This document shows, one piece after another, positions 43,625 through 54,700 of a DNA stretch of 64,000 nucleotides. This DNA comes from Myxococcota bacterium (GTDB lineage: Bacteria > Myxococcota_A > UBA9160 > SMWR01): positions 1 through 64,000 of the forward strand of contig JBCCEW010000029.1 in assembly GCA_039030075.1 (NCBI GenBank), given 5' to 3'. The notes under the pieces are model-generated. The model did not search any database, had not been told where the DNA came from, and saw only the letters and a program-made list of their open reading frames with translations. The translations under genes and the position numbers were made by a program. The stretch's first letter is position 1. Each line of letters begins with the position of its first letter.

Positions 43625-44700
43625 CAGCGGCTTCCTCCAAATTCGAGGACGCCGCGGGCCAGGCGTCCGGCTTCCAGGTCTTCGATCACCTCGGCGATCG
43701 ACTCCATCGGGTAGACCTTCGTGATGAGTTCGTCGAGCAGCAGGTCTCCCGAGAGATAGAGCTCGGCGTAGCGCGGGATGTCGCGCTGAGGCCGGCTGGC
43801 ACCGTAGCGACAGCCCAGGATCGAGCGGTCGAGGAAGAGCGTTTCCGGCAGGAACTCGATGCCGGTCCCGAACGGGGTGACCCCCAAGAGAACGAGACTG
43901 CCGGACCAATCGAGATAGGCGAGCGCCTCCTCCATGACGGTCTTCTGGCCGACGCACTCGAAGGCCCAGTCGGCGCCGCCGCGCGTCAGATCGATGACGG
44001 CCTCGGCGACATTGCCCTGGCTCGCGTCGACGAAGTGGGTCGCGCCGAACTGGCGCGCCAGAGCCTCCTTCGCCGGGTTCGCGTCCACCGCGACGATGGT
44101 CCCCGCGCCGACGAGCCGCAGCGCCTGGATCGCGTTGAGTCCGATCCCGCCGACCCCGACCACGACGGCCCGATCCCCGGGCTCGACGCGCGCGCGGTTG
44201 AGCACGGCGCCGGCGCCGGTGAGCACGCCGCACCCGATCAGGCACGCGGACGCCAGCGGCACCTCCTTTGGAATCGGGACCGCTTGCGTCGCCTTCACGA
44301 CGGTGACCTCCGCGAAGGACGACACGTTCGCGAAGGCGTAGTGGGGCTTCCCGTCGAGGGTGAATGGTGTCGGGCGGTGGCCGAAGGTGTCGCGACACAT
44401 CGTGGGCCGACCCCGATCGCAGTGGGTGCAGGTCCCGCAGTTACCGAGGGTGGAAAGCACGACGTGGTCGCCGGGGGCGAGGTGGCCGACGCCCGGCCCG
44501 ACCTGCTCGACGACCCCGGCGCCTTCGTGCCCGAGCACTACGGGGGTCTCGAAGGGAATCGTGCCGTTCATGACGCTGAGGTCGCTGTGGCACACGCCCG
44601 AGTTCGCGATGCGGACCGTGACTTCCCCCGCGCCCGGCGCGCGCACCTCGAGCCCGTCCCGAACGCGCAGCGCGTTCCCGTCCCAGACGATGCCTTTCAT
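43624..44700 (-). CDS. zinc-dependent alcohol dehydrogenase
   Basis: A 358-residue medium-chain dehydrogenase. Catalytic zinc ligands are Cys37 and His58 (GHEGAG) plus a later Cys (ACLIGCGV); the structural zinc site has four cysteines in GNCGTCTHCDRGRPTMC. The Rossmann motif is GVGGIGL, followed by VAVDAN, which indicates NAD use. This is the class III-like/mycothiol or aryl-alcohol type. Start at 44700 has GGAAGG upstream. It is divergent from a TetR gene and coupled to the esterase downstream. Confidence 0.94.
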   Translation of the reverse strand: MKGIVWDGNALRVRDGLEVRAPGAGEVTVRIANSGVCHSDLSVMNGTIPFETPVVLGHEGAGVVEQVGPGVGHLAPGDHVVLSTLGNCGTCTHCDRGRPTMCRDTFGHRPTPFTLDGKPHYAFANVSSFAEVTVVKATQAVPIPKEVPLASACLIGCGVLTGAGAVLNRARVEPGDRAVVVGVGGIGLNAIQALRLVGAGTIVAVDANPAKEALARQFGATHFVDASQGNVAEAVIDLTRGGADWAFECVGQKTVMEEALAYLDWSGSLVLLGVTPFGTGIEFLPETLFLDRSILGCRYGASRPQRDIPRYAELYLSGDLLLDELITKVYPMESIAEVIEDLEAGRLARGVLEFGGSR

Positions 44701-44836
44701 GCGTGCGCTTCCTTCCGACTCGCCAGACCCGGAGCCTCGGATCGGGCTCTGGACAGAGATCCAGTCGCAGTCTGCCCGAGCCCCTGCGCCGAGGACACAC
44801 CCGAGAGGAGGACCGTGTTTACTATTTGTACCTGAA

Positions 44837-44846
44837 AAGTATACTT
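44837..44846. promoter_or_regulatory. candidate TetR operator
   Basis: AAGTATACTT is a perfect palindrome in the only AT-rich part of the region between the alcohol dehydrogenase and the divergent tetR gene, ending five bases before the tetR ATG. Binding there would block tetR-monooxygenase transcription and possibly that of the dehydrogenase operon. Confidence 0.5.
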
Positions 44847-44851
44847 CGACA

Positions 44852-45528
44852 ATGGCGGCCACCCCCGAGCTCTACCCGCCCCGCGACACCGCGGCCTACC
44901 GCCGCATCCTCGCCGCGGCCGAAGCGTCCTTCGGGACCCTCGGTTTCCAGAAGACGACCGTCGTCGAGATCGCGGCCGCCGCCCAGGTCTCGAAGCCCCT
45001 CGTCTACCGGTACTTCGAATCGAAGGAACACCTCTACGAGGTGGTCACCAGCCGCCTGATGCAGAGCTGGAACGAAGAGCTCGTCGGCGCATTGGCCCTC
45101 GCCCGCCAGCCGGGCGAAGGCGCCCCTCAGGGCAACGTGTCCGAAGCGCTGCGGCGCATGCACCGCGTCTCGCTCGAGTACGCGCGTCGCAGCCCGCTCC
45201 TCCGCGGGCTCCTCGCCAACGAGGGCCGCTTGCTGCTGGCGTCCTACGGCGATCTCATCGAGCGCACCATCGGCACCCTGCGCAACCAGATCGCCCAGTG
45301 CCTCCAGCAGGGGATCGACACTGGCCAGGTCCGGCTCGATCTGCCCCTCGATGCCATGGCCGATGCGGTCACCGAGATCCACCTCGCGTATGCGGAACGC
45401 GTCGTCTCGGGAACGGAGAGACCCAACGCCCAGCAGCTCTCGCTCGATGCGTTCGAGTGCCTGCTGTTCGGAATCTGCGTCAAGGAAGAGAACACCCCCA
45501 CCATGAACCGACGGAAGAAACGATCGCG

Positions 45529-45532
<4 letters not shown>
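44852..45532 (+). CDS. TetR family transcriptional regulator
   Basis: A 226-residue TetR protein with the DNA-binding domain at about residues 15-60 (RILAAAEASFGTLGFQKTTV and VSKPLVYRYFESKEHLYEVV). Its stop overlaps the ATG of the Baeyer-Villiger monooxygenase by four bases (ATGA), so the regulator leads that operon. A palindrome just upstream indicates autoregulation. It is divergent from the dehydrogenase-esterase operon, and a shared inducer for both directions is likely. Confidence 0.92.
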
Positions 45533-47337
<1,805 letters not shown>

Positions 47338-47472
47338 CTCGCGGGCCCCGGCGCGGATCGGCTGCCGCACGTTCGATTCGCTATGGGTTGCGCCAGGCGC
47401 TGCTGCGCCGCGTCGCACCGGCTTTCGAGCCCGCCGGGCTCCGAAGGGTTGCTTCAGAAGGGAGGCGCCGCG

Positions 47473-48693
47473 ATGTTCGAGACGAAGAACTCCCAGGAGC
47501 TGTACGCACGGGCGAAGCGGGTGATCCCGAAGGGCGTCTACGGTCACTACGGACATTCGGTCACGCCCGAGTCCCCCGTGTTCTTCGAGAGTTGTCGGGG
47601 GAGCCACTTCACCGACGTCGACGGCAACGACTACGTCGACTGGATGTGTGCCTACGGCCCGATGATCCTCGGCTACAACCACCCCAGGGTCGACGCGGCG
47701 GCCGCGAAGCAGCTGGCCGCGGGCAACACGGTGAGCCTCGCCGCACCGGTGATGGTCGATCTCGCAGAGCGTCTGGTCGACCGGGTCGAGGGCGCCGACT
47801 GGGCGCTCTTCGGCAAGAACGGTGCGGACGCGACGGCGCTCTCGGTGATGGTGGCGCGTGCCGCGACGGGTCGTCGATACGTCATCAAGGTGGACGGCGG
47901 ATATCACGGCTCGGCCCCGTGGATGCAGTCGCCCGGCAGCCCCGGAACTTCCGAGGACGATCAGTCCCTCGTGCTCAGCGTGCCCTGGAACGACGCGGCG
48001 GCCATTCAGGCAGCGATCGATCGGCATCCGAACGAAGTCGCGTGCTTCATCTCGTCGCCGTATCACCATCCCGTCTTCCAGGACAATGTCCTACCCGCCG
48101 AGGGCTACTGGTCCCAGGTGGAGAGTCTTTGCCGCAAGGCCGGCGTCGCCCTGATCGTCGACGACGTCCGCGCCGGCTTTCGCTTGAACCTCGCCGGCTC
48201 ACACGTGGCGTACGGCTTCCAACCGGACATGGTCTGTTTCGGCAAGGCACTCGCGAATGGGAGCCCGATTTCGGCGCTGACCGGGAGCGACGCGTTTCGG
48301 CAGGCAGCAATCGACACGTTCTATACGGGGACCCAGTTCTTCAACGCGGCGCCCATGGCGGCAGCCCTCGCCACGCTCGACGAACTCGAGAAGGCAGATG
48401 CCGCGAATCACATCACCGAACTCGGCAATCGCCTGAACGCGGGCCTGCTGGAAGTCGCAGCCTCCCACGGATACGAGCTCGTGGTATCGGGAATCCCGGG
48501 GATGCCGTACTACAGCAACGGCGGCGAAGGCGGCTTCCAACGTCACCACCGATGGATCTGCGAGTGCGTGAAGCGGGGCGCCTACCTGCTCAGCTATCAC
48601 AACAACTTCGTGTCTGCGGCGCACACCGAGGACGACATCCGTCGGACCTGCGAGATCGCCGATCAGGCGTTCCAGGCGCTCGCAGCGGGCTGA
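47473..48693 (+). CDS. class III PLP-dependent aminotransferase
   Basis: A 406-residue aminotransferase of the glutamate-1-semialdehyde aminomutase-like group. Visible are GSHFTDVDGNDYVDW, a phosphate-binding KNGADAT, GGYHGSAPW, the cofactor-binding Asp in VDDVRAGFR and the Schiff-base Lys in FGKALANG. GGGAGG lies about six bases upstream of the ATG. It follows the monooxygenase by 135 bases without overlap and may have its own promoter. It may aminate an aldehyde or ketone made by the local oxidases; hemL function is unlikely because conserved hemL context is absent. Confidence 0.9.
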   Translation: MFETKNSQELYARAKRVIPKGVYGHYGHSVTPESPVFFESCRGSHFTDVDGNDYVDWMCAYGPMILGYNHPRVDAAAAKQLAAGNTVSLAAPVMVDLAERLVDRVEGADWALFGKNGADATALSVMVARAATGRRYVIKVDGGYHGSAPWMQSPGSPGTSEDDQSLVLSVPWNDAAAIQAAIDRHPNEVACFISSPYHHPVFQDNVLPAEGYWSQVESLCRKAGVALIVDDVRAGFRLNLAGSHVAYGFQPDMVCFGKALANGSPISALTGSDAFRQAAIDTFYTGTQFFNAAPMAAALATLDELEKADAANHITELGNRLNAGLLEVAASHGYELVVSGIPGMPYYSNGGEGGFQRHHRWICECVKRGAYLLSYHNNFVSAAHTEDDIRRTCEIADQAFQALAAG

Positions 48694-48850
48694 TCGGGCT
48701 CGGAAGCACGCACGACCCAAACCTTCGCGTGGTGCGAGAACCCGACCACGAGGTCGCACGCCTGGAGCCCATTCAAAGGCACGTCAACGGTCCCCGGGTG
48801 TCGCCCGGCCCAGGTCGAGGCGAGCGGAGACACCCGAGAGGGCGTCGGGG

Positions 48851-49240
48851 CTAGGAGCGATGCGCCTCGAACCAGGCGGCTTCTTCGCCGGGCTCGGGAA
48901 GCAGCGAGCCGCCTTCCATGTTCCACTTCGCGGGAATGTCGACGGTGATCGCCCCGACCTCGGCTTCGGCGCACCCCAGCGCCGTCGCCACGCTCTTCCT
49001 CAGTTCGGAGACGATCTCGGTCTTCTGCGCGTCGGTGCGACCGGCCCGGATCGTCCCGAAGACGAAGGCCACCTGCCCGTCGGGCAGCTCGGCCGCCGGA
49101 CGCTCGGAGAAGAACGCGTGGACGAAGGAAGCGGGCGCACCGGTGACGCCGCAATGCACGCGCACGACCTCCTTCGCGATCTGAGCGCGCTGGGTCTCGT
49201 TGCTGCGACCCGGCGCAATGGCGCATCGATACAAGGGCAT
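48851..49240 (-). CDS. tautomerase superfamily protein with Pro-1
   Basis: A 129-residue protein of the 4-oxalocrotonate tautomerase/MIF superfamily. After Met removal the N-terminus is Pro (MPLYRCAIAPGR), the catalytic base of this fold, and two beta-alpha-beta units follow (EIVSELRKSVATALG). It lies 13 bases downstream of another small tautomerase-like gene and has GAGGAGG before the ATG. It probably isomerises an unsaturated keto acid or dehalogenates a small acid; the exact reaction is open. Confidence 0.82.
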   Translation of the reverse strand: MPLYRCAIAPGRSNETQRAQIAKEVVRVHCGVTGAPASFVHAFFSERPAAELPDGQVAFVFGTIRAGRTDAQKTEIVSELRKSVATALGCAEAEVGAITVDIPAKWNMEGGSLLPEPGEEAAWFEAHRS

Positions 49241-49253
49241 GAGGACCTCCTCG

Positions 49254-49586
49254 CTAGAGCGACAGCGGGCCGTCGAAGGCCGTCGCGACGATTTCGTTGA
49301 TGGAACAGCCGGTCGACTCGACCCAGAGATCGCAGACCGCGCGAAGGAACGCCTCGCGCTGGACGTCGTCGTACCCGACGGGCACCGAACGCACGACGAT
49401 CGAGGAGGTGCTGGGCTCCCCCGCCGTCCAGGCCCAGCCCGCCGCCTGGCGCGTCCAGCGAATGTTCACCTCGTCGGGGTCGTCGTCGAAGAACTCGCGG
49501 GCGAGACGCTTCAGACCCGCCTCGAGCACCTCGGTCTGCCGATCGGCGACCTGCCCTTCCTGGATGATGCAGGAGTAGTGGTCCAT
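49254..49586 (-). CDS. tautomerase-like protein lacking Pro-1
   Basis: A 110-residue protein with the same beta-alpha-beta pattern (VADRQTEVLEAGLKRLAREF, then SIVVRSVPVGYDDVQREAFL). It starts MDHYSC, so the N-terminal proline base is missing. It could be an inactive partner that forms hetero-oligomers with the Pro-1 protein encoded 13 bases downstream, or an enzyme with another base. The shared promoter region has an HxlR-type motif. Confidence 0.7.
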   Translation of the reverse strand: MDHYSCIIQEGQVADRQTEVLEAGLKRLAREFFDDDPDEVNIRWTRQAAGWAWTAGEPSTSSIVVRSVPVGYDDVQREAFLRAVCDLWVESTGCSINEIVATAFDGPLSL

Positions 49587-49618
49587 GGATTCTCCTCGGC
49601 GCGCCGTTGTGAGTTCAG

Positions 49619-49628
49619 AATCTAGACT
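49619..49628. promoter_or_regulatory. candidate HxlR site in tautomerase/GST promoter
   Basis: aatctagact lies between the divergent tautomerase-like gene (49586) and the GST gene (49673). The same ten bases occur at 51135-51144 in the promoter of the HxlR regulator and the divergent SDR. An adjacent actatagt palindrome may extend the site. Confidence 0.45.
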
Positions 49629-49672
49629 ATAGTGTCCAGGCCGGCAATACGACCTTAAAGGAGACGACGCGA

Positions 49673-50335
49673 ATGCTGAAAGTCATCGGCGCCCTGCTCT
49701 CGCCCTGGGTGCGGCGGGTGGTGGTCACGCTCGAGGAGAAGGGCATCGCCTACGAGCACGACGGGTTCTTCCCGACGGGCGAGCTTCCCGAGGACTTCAA
49801 GCGGAAGAGCCCGCTCGGGCTCGTGCCCGTCCTCGAGACCGACGAGGGCCCGATCGCCGACTCGGAGGCGATCGTCCAGTACCTGGAAGCGCGCTTTCCG
49901 GAAGTGCCGCTCCTCCCGAAGGAGCCCTACGCCCTGGCGCGGACCACCTGGTTCTCGGCGTTCGCAGCGGCCGTGTTCCGCCACGAGGGAACCCTCTTCT
50001 ATCAGCTCGCCCTGCGCGGACACCTGATGAAGCAAGAGCCCGACATGGTCGCCGTCGAAGTGGCCCGGAAGGCGGTGCCGCCGCTGCTCCGCTACCTGGA
50101 CGGCGAGCTCTCGGGGAAGACCTACCTGGTCGGCGACACGTTCTCGCTGGGCGACCTGACCGTCGCGAGCGTGCTGCTCAACTACCTGCACACCGGCGAG
50201 CGCATCGATGCCAGCGAGTACCCGGCCCTGCGCGCCTTCCTCGACCGCGTGTTCGCGCGCCCCACCTTCGCGCGCCGCATCGAAGCCGATCTCTCGATGC
50301 TCTCCGGGCTCTCGACCGCCAGCGTGCCGGACTAG
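49673..50335 (+). CDS. glutathione S-transferase family protein
   Basis: A 220-residue GST. The N-terminal domain starts MLKVIGALLSPWVRRVVVTL with a candidate catalytic Ser10, has SPLGLVPVLE and the glutathione-binding DSEAIVQYLE, and the helical domain has LVGDTFSLGDLTVAS. AAAGGAGA precedes the ATG. It converges with an SDR gene (21-base gap) and shares a promoter region with the tautomerase genes, so it is probably part of a small regulon under the HxlR protein at 51176. Confidence 0.92.
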   Translation: MLKVIGALLSPWVRRVVVTLEEKGIAYEHDGFFPTGELPEDFKRKSPLGLVPVLETDEGPIADSEAIVQYLEARFPEVPLLPKEPYALARTTWFSAFAAAVFRHEGTLFYQLALRGHLMKQEPDMVAVEVARKAVPPLLRYLDGELSGKTYLVGDTFSLGDLTVASVLLNYLHTGERIDASEYPALRAFLDRVFARPTFARRIEADLSMLSGLSTASVPD

Positions 50336-50356
50336 GAAATCGCGACCAGGAACGCG

Positions 50357-51085
50357 CTAGAAGGTCTCTTTGTAGGGACGGAGGTCCAGTTCGAGGGTCC
50401 AGGTGGTGCGGTCCTGGCCGTGGAGCATCCACATCGCGTCCGCAATGGCGTCCGTCGAGAGCATCCCGTCCTCGCCGAGGTGTTCGACCGCGCCGGGGAA
50501 GCGGCTCTTCACCTGGTCTCCCAGGATGACGCCGTCGATGATCAAGTGCGCCACGTGGAGCCCCTGCGCACCGAACTGGCGGGCGAGCCCGTGGGCCACG
50601 GCTCGCTCCGCGGCCTTCGCCGACGCGAACGCGATGAAGGGCGGACGTGAGCGCATCGAGGCGGTGGCCCCCGTGAAGATCAGCGTGCCCCCATCGTTCG
50701 CCGGCATCCGGCGCGCCGCTTCCTGGCCCGCAAGAAATGCGCCGAAACCGCAGACCCGCCATGACGCCTCGAACTCGTCGGGGGTCATCTCGAGCAGGTC
50801 CTTCGGGAAGTTGTTCCCAGCGTTGTAGACGACCAGCTTCGGAGGGGCGCTGGCGTCGGCCTCGACCCGGTCGAAGAGGCCCGTGACGTCGGCCGGCAAG
50901 GTGCAGTCGGTGACGACCGGCGTGGCCACGCCACCGTCGGCTTCGATCTGCTTGGCGACCGCCTCGAGCTTCGTGAGCGTCCGACCCGCGACGAATACGT
51001 GGAGCCCTTCGCGCGCGAAGCGGCGCGATGCTGCCGCCCCCACGCCTTCCAGTGCGCCGACCCCTGCGACGATTGCGCTTTCCAT
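50357..51085 (-). CDS. SDR family protein with Phe in place of Tyr
   Basis: A 242-residue short-chain dehydrogenase-like protein. The dinucleotide-binding region is variant (VAGVGALEGVGAAASRRF), NAG is kept (YNAGN), and the catalytic YxxxK position reads FASAK, so Phe replaces Tyr. A group of SDRs with this FxxxK arrangement exists, so the change may be family-typical. It is divergent from the HxlR gene. Function unknown; possibly a non-classical reductase or a binding protein. Confidence 0.85.
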   Translation of the reverse strand: MESAIVAGVGALEGVGAAASRRFAREGLHVFVAGRTLTKLEAVAKQIEADGGVATPVVTDCTLPADVTGLFDRVEADASAPPKLVVYNAGNNFPKDLLEMTPDEFEASWRVCGFGAFLAGQEAARRMPANDGGTLIFTGATASMRSRPPFIAFASAKAAERAVAHGLARQFGAQGLHVAHLIIDGVILGDQVKSRFPGAVEHLGEDGMLSTDAIADAMWMLHGQDRTTWTLELDLRPYKETF

Positions 51086-51122
51086 GCTCGGTCCCTCCTG
51101 GTCCTTCGGACGCGCGCGAGCC

Positions 51123-51144
51123 TCTAGAGTACGAAATCTAGACT
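51123..51144. promoter_or_regulatory. candidate HxlR operator
   Basis: Two TCTAGA copies (51123-51128 and 51137-51142) have their starts 14 bases apart, and the second lies within aatctagact, which is repeated at 49619. The site lies between the divergent SDR and HxlR genes and overlaps the alternative upstream start of the regulator. Confidence 0.45.
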
Positions 51145-51175
51145 GATGGCGGAGGTGTCGCTAGTCTGTTCCGCA

Positions 51176-51682
51176 ATGAAATGGAGCGAAGTCGGGACCC
51201 AGGTGTGTTCGCTGGCGCGGAGTCTCTCCGTCGTCGGGGATCCGTGGACCCTGCTCTTCCTGCGCGAAGCGTTCACCGGAACCACCCGGTTCGAGGATTT
51301 CCTGTCGGGAACCGGCGCCAGCCGGGCGATCGCCACCGAGCGCCTGGGCGACCTCGTCGCTCACGGTGTCCTCGAGCGCCGCGAGTACCTCGAAGCACCG
51401 CGACGCTACGAGTACCTCCTGACGCCGATGGGACGCGACCTCCTGCCGGTGATTCTGACGCTGGTGCAGTGGGGGGACGCATGGCTGAGCGACGGCGACC
51501 CGGCTCCCGCGCGCCTCACCCATGCGACCTGCGGTGCGTCGGACGGCTACGAGCTGCGCTGCAAGTCCTGCGACGAACCGGTCGGCACCGACGTCCGCGT
51601 CGACTACCGGCCCGGCGCCTGGGCGACCGGACGCAAGACGACGAAGAAGCGCCTGCGTCCCCGCGAGCGCGACGCGCGCTAG
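51176..51682 (+). CDS. HxlR family transcriptional regulator
   Basis: A 168-residue HxlR winged-helix protein. The core MKWSEVGTQVCSLARSLSVV is typical, with the conserved Cys11 after MKWSEVGTQV, followed by GDPWTLLFLREAF, the wing, and an extra C-terminal Cys pair (CKSCDEPV) that may bind metal. ATG at 51176 is preferred because it matches the family start; ATG at 51146 is possible but overlaps the presumed operator. It probably controls the SDR, GST and tautomerase genes nearby. Confidence 0.9.
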   Translation: MKWSEVGTQVCSLARSLSVVGDPWTLLFLREAFTGTTRFEDFLSGTGASRAIATERLGDLVAHGVLERREYLEAPRRYEYLLTPMGRDLLPVILTLVQWGDAWLSDGDPAPARLTHATCGASDGYELRCKSCDEPVGTDVRVDYRPGAWATGRKTTKKRLRPRERDAR

Positions 51683-51735
51683 CGCACGGCGCGTGCGACA
51701 TGGACTCGGTGTGCTGCCGCCCGAGTAAGCCCGCG

Positions 51736-54700
51736 CTACCGAACGGCGCTCCCCTCGCTGAGCGCCGCTGCCTGCGCCCGCGCCCGGGCGGCCCCCGCCG
51801 GATCGTCGAGGTCCGTCCGGAGCGCGGAGAGTCGACTCCAGAGAGCGGCATCGTTCGGCCTGCGGTCGAGAAACGCTGCGGCCATGCTCGCCGCACCTGC
51901 TCGCGACTCCGACTTCTCCGTCGCGTCGACCGCCCTCAAGGCCGCCGCGGCGATCTTGTCTTCCAGGTGAGCGCGCTCGCTTTCCGCCCAGTCGTCGTAG
52001 ACCTCCGGAGCGAAGGGCCCCCGGTAGAGCGCAAGGAGCGCCTCGGTATCGACCTCGCTCGCAATGGCCCGTTCGAGACGCGCCACGTCCCAGGCATCGC
52101 GAAACGCCGTCGACACCCCGACGCGATCGCCCTCCAGCGTCAGTGGGTCCTCACCGAGGCCACGCAGCGCCGAGCGCAGTCGCGAGAGCGCCACGCGCAG
52201 ACTATTGCCCGCTTGTCTGGACGAGCGATCCGGCCACAGCTCCACCTGAAGCTGCTCGCGCCGAACGCCGCGAGGCCCCGCGCAGAGGACCCGCAACAGC
52301 AGGCGCTTCGCGGTCGCACCCCGCCAGGCCGCATCGGGAAGGACGGTCCCGCTACGGGACACCTCGATCCCGCCAAAGCTCCGGATCGACCAGCCGAGTG
52401 CCGGATGCCCAGCTGGCGAGAGCGCTTGGGGAGCCACCCACCCGATGTCGAACTGCTGGGCGCGGTTCGCTGCCCACTCGAGGAGCTGCGGCTCGACCTC
52501 GGGCGCCAGATCGCGGAGCTGGGCACTGGCGGCGAGCTTGCTCGCCTTCGTGAGCCAGCGCATGCAACTGCGGGAGTCGGATGCCAAATCGGCAACCCGC
52601 GCACACTGGACTCCACTTCCCCACCCAGAGAGAGGCAGATCGGGGGCCTCCACCCTACGACCGAGCGTACGCACCGCCTGCAGCGCTTCTTTCGCGGCGC
52701 CGCACTCCGCTAGCACCCTTGCTGCCAACGCGGCTCGGAAATAGTGGAGGCTCCGGTGCCGCGTCTCGTTCATCTTCAGAAAGAGACCGAGCGAACTGCG
52801 TGCAGTTTCCGCCGCCAACGCGGGCTGGCCCGCCAGCCAGAGTTCGCGAGCGCACAGGGCCTGCATATGGGCCACGTGGTCGCGTTGCCGGGTCGTGCTC
52901 GTCAACCGCCCGGATCGCTCGAACTCGCGACGCGCCCCGTCGACGTCTCCGCCCTGGCGCAGCAAATGCCCGAGGATCTCCCCCGCGCGGGCCTCGTCGA
53001 AGGTCAGCCGAAAATCGGCGAACGCGTCGCGCGCGCGGGTCGCTACGGCTGCGTGAGCCTTTGCGCCGGCGCTGCGCATCCCGAGAATGAAGGCCCGCTC
53101 CATCTCCAGGACGAAATAGGTGGGGTTCTCGTCACCTTCCGTATCGCGAAGCGCCTTCTCGATCAGCTCCAAAGACTCATCCCAACGCCCTTGGAGGCGC
53201 AGGAGCACGAGGCGAAGCACCCGCACGGCGGAAGCGCGGGGGTCCAGCCGACGCAGGATGGTATCGGCGATTCCTACGCGTCCTGCGAGCAGCGCGGAGA
53301 CGGCAACCCCGACGAACCCCATGGTGCGCACCCGCGGTTCCGTGGCGAGACTCCGCAGCGACATCGCCCGCTTCGCAATGACCCGCATCCGATCCATGCG
53401 ATTTCGATTCGCGGCGATGACTCCCGCATCCGTGAGCGCGGAGATCTCCCGGACGCGATCGCGGGCCGCGCGAAACCGGTCGGCCACCTCCATCAAGGCG
53501 TCGAGCGCGGCGTCCATGTCGACGCGGCGCAGCTGCAGGGCGGCCAGGTAGTCGAGACCGGGGCGCCCCTGTCGAAGTCGCTCGGGAACCCGCGGCAGGA
53601 ACTCCTCGACCCACGAATCGCGGCCGTGGTTCAACCACTCGCGCCCCTCCCGCTCGAGAACATCCGCGAGCGCCTCCCAAGACTCGGACTCGACGTACAG
53701 GGCCGCGGCGCGCGATGGATCGGCGGCGTCCAGTAGTCGAGCCAGCCGCGCGTTTCGCGCGAGCCACGCCGCGCGACCCTGCTGCTCACGGACTCGGCTG
53801 AGCAACAGCTCGCGCCAGAGCTGGTGAACGAAGACCCGGCCGCCCTCGTGAAGCAACAGCCCTCGATCGATCGCGGTTTGGATTCCCGAAGCCGGAACCT
53901 CCTCGGGCAGCGCATCGGCGAGCCGTTCGCGCGGGACCGCACCGAGGATGGCCGCGGTTTCGGCGACGGCGACCGCCTCCGGGCCCTCCCCGCTCAGGAG
54001 CTCGCCCGCGACGAAATCAAAGAGGCTTCCCTGCCGGGCCAGATTGTCCACGAAATCGGGGCGCTCGTGGGCTTCCAACTGGGCGAGCGCGCGCGCCGCC
54101 AGCACGACGCCCGTCACCCAACCCCGGGTCTGCGTGAGCAGCCGGTCTGCGTCGTCTGGGGTGGCCGCGACTCCGGTCGCATCGAGAACGGCGCGCACCT
54201 GGTCACCACGCAACTCGAGATCGCCGGGGCCGACTTCCACCAGCCCGTCCGACGCCGACAGCCGCGCACTCACCAGCGGCGGCGCACCGCGTGTCGCCAC
54301 GACGAAGCGCAGCTGGCGCGGGGACTCGCGAAGCAGGGTTCCTACCAGCCGGTCCGTTCCCGAGTCGCGACCGATCAGGTGGTAGTTGTCGAGGAACAAG
54401 GTGACGGGTTCGGGCAAGCGCGCGACGTCGTCGCGCAGGTAGCGCCAGATCTCGGCCGGAGCGTGGCGCTCGAGATGCGGAATCGCTTTGAGCAGCCAGG
54501 TACCGAAGGGCGGATCAACCCCAGCCGGCCCCAGCGATTCCCGAATCGCCGGGATCAGGTCCTCGACGAAGAGCGCGGGGTTCGCGTGAAGCTCGTCGAG
54601 CTCCAACCACACCGAGGGCGCCGCGCCCAGTCGCGCGCGCCAGGCCCGCAGCAACGTCGTCTTCCCGCTGCCGCCCGGTGCCGTCACCAGCGTGAGAGGC

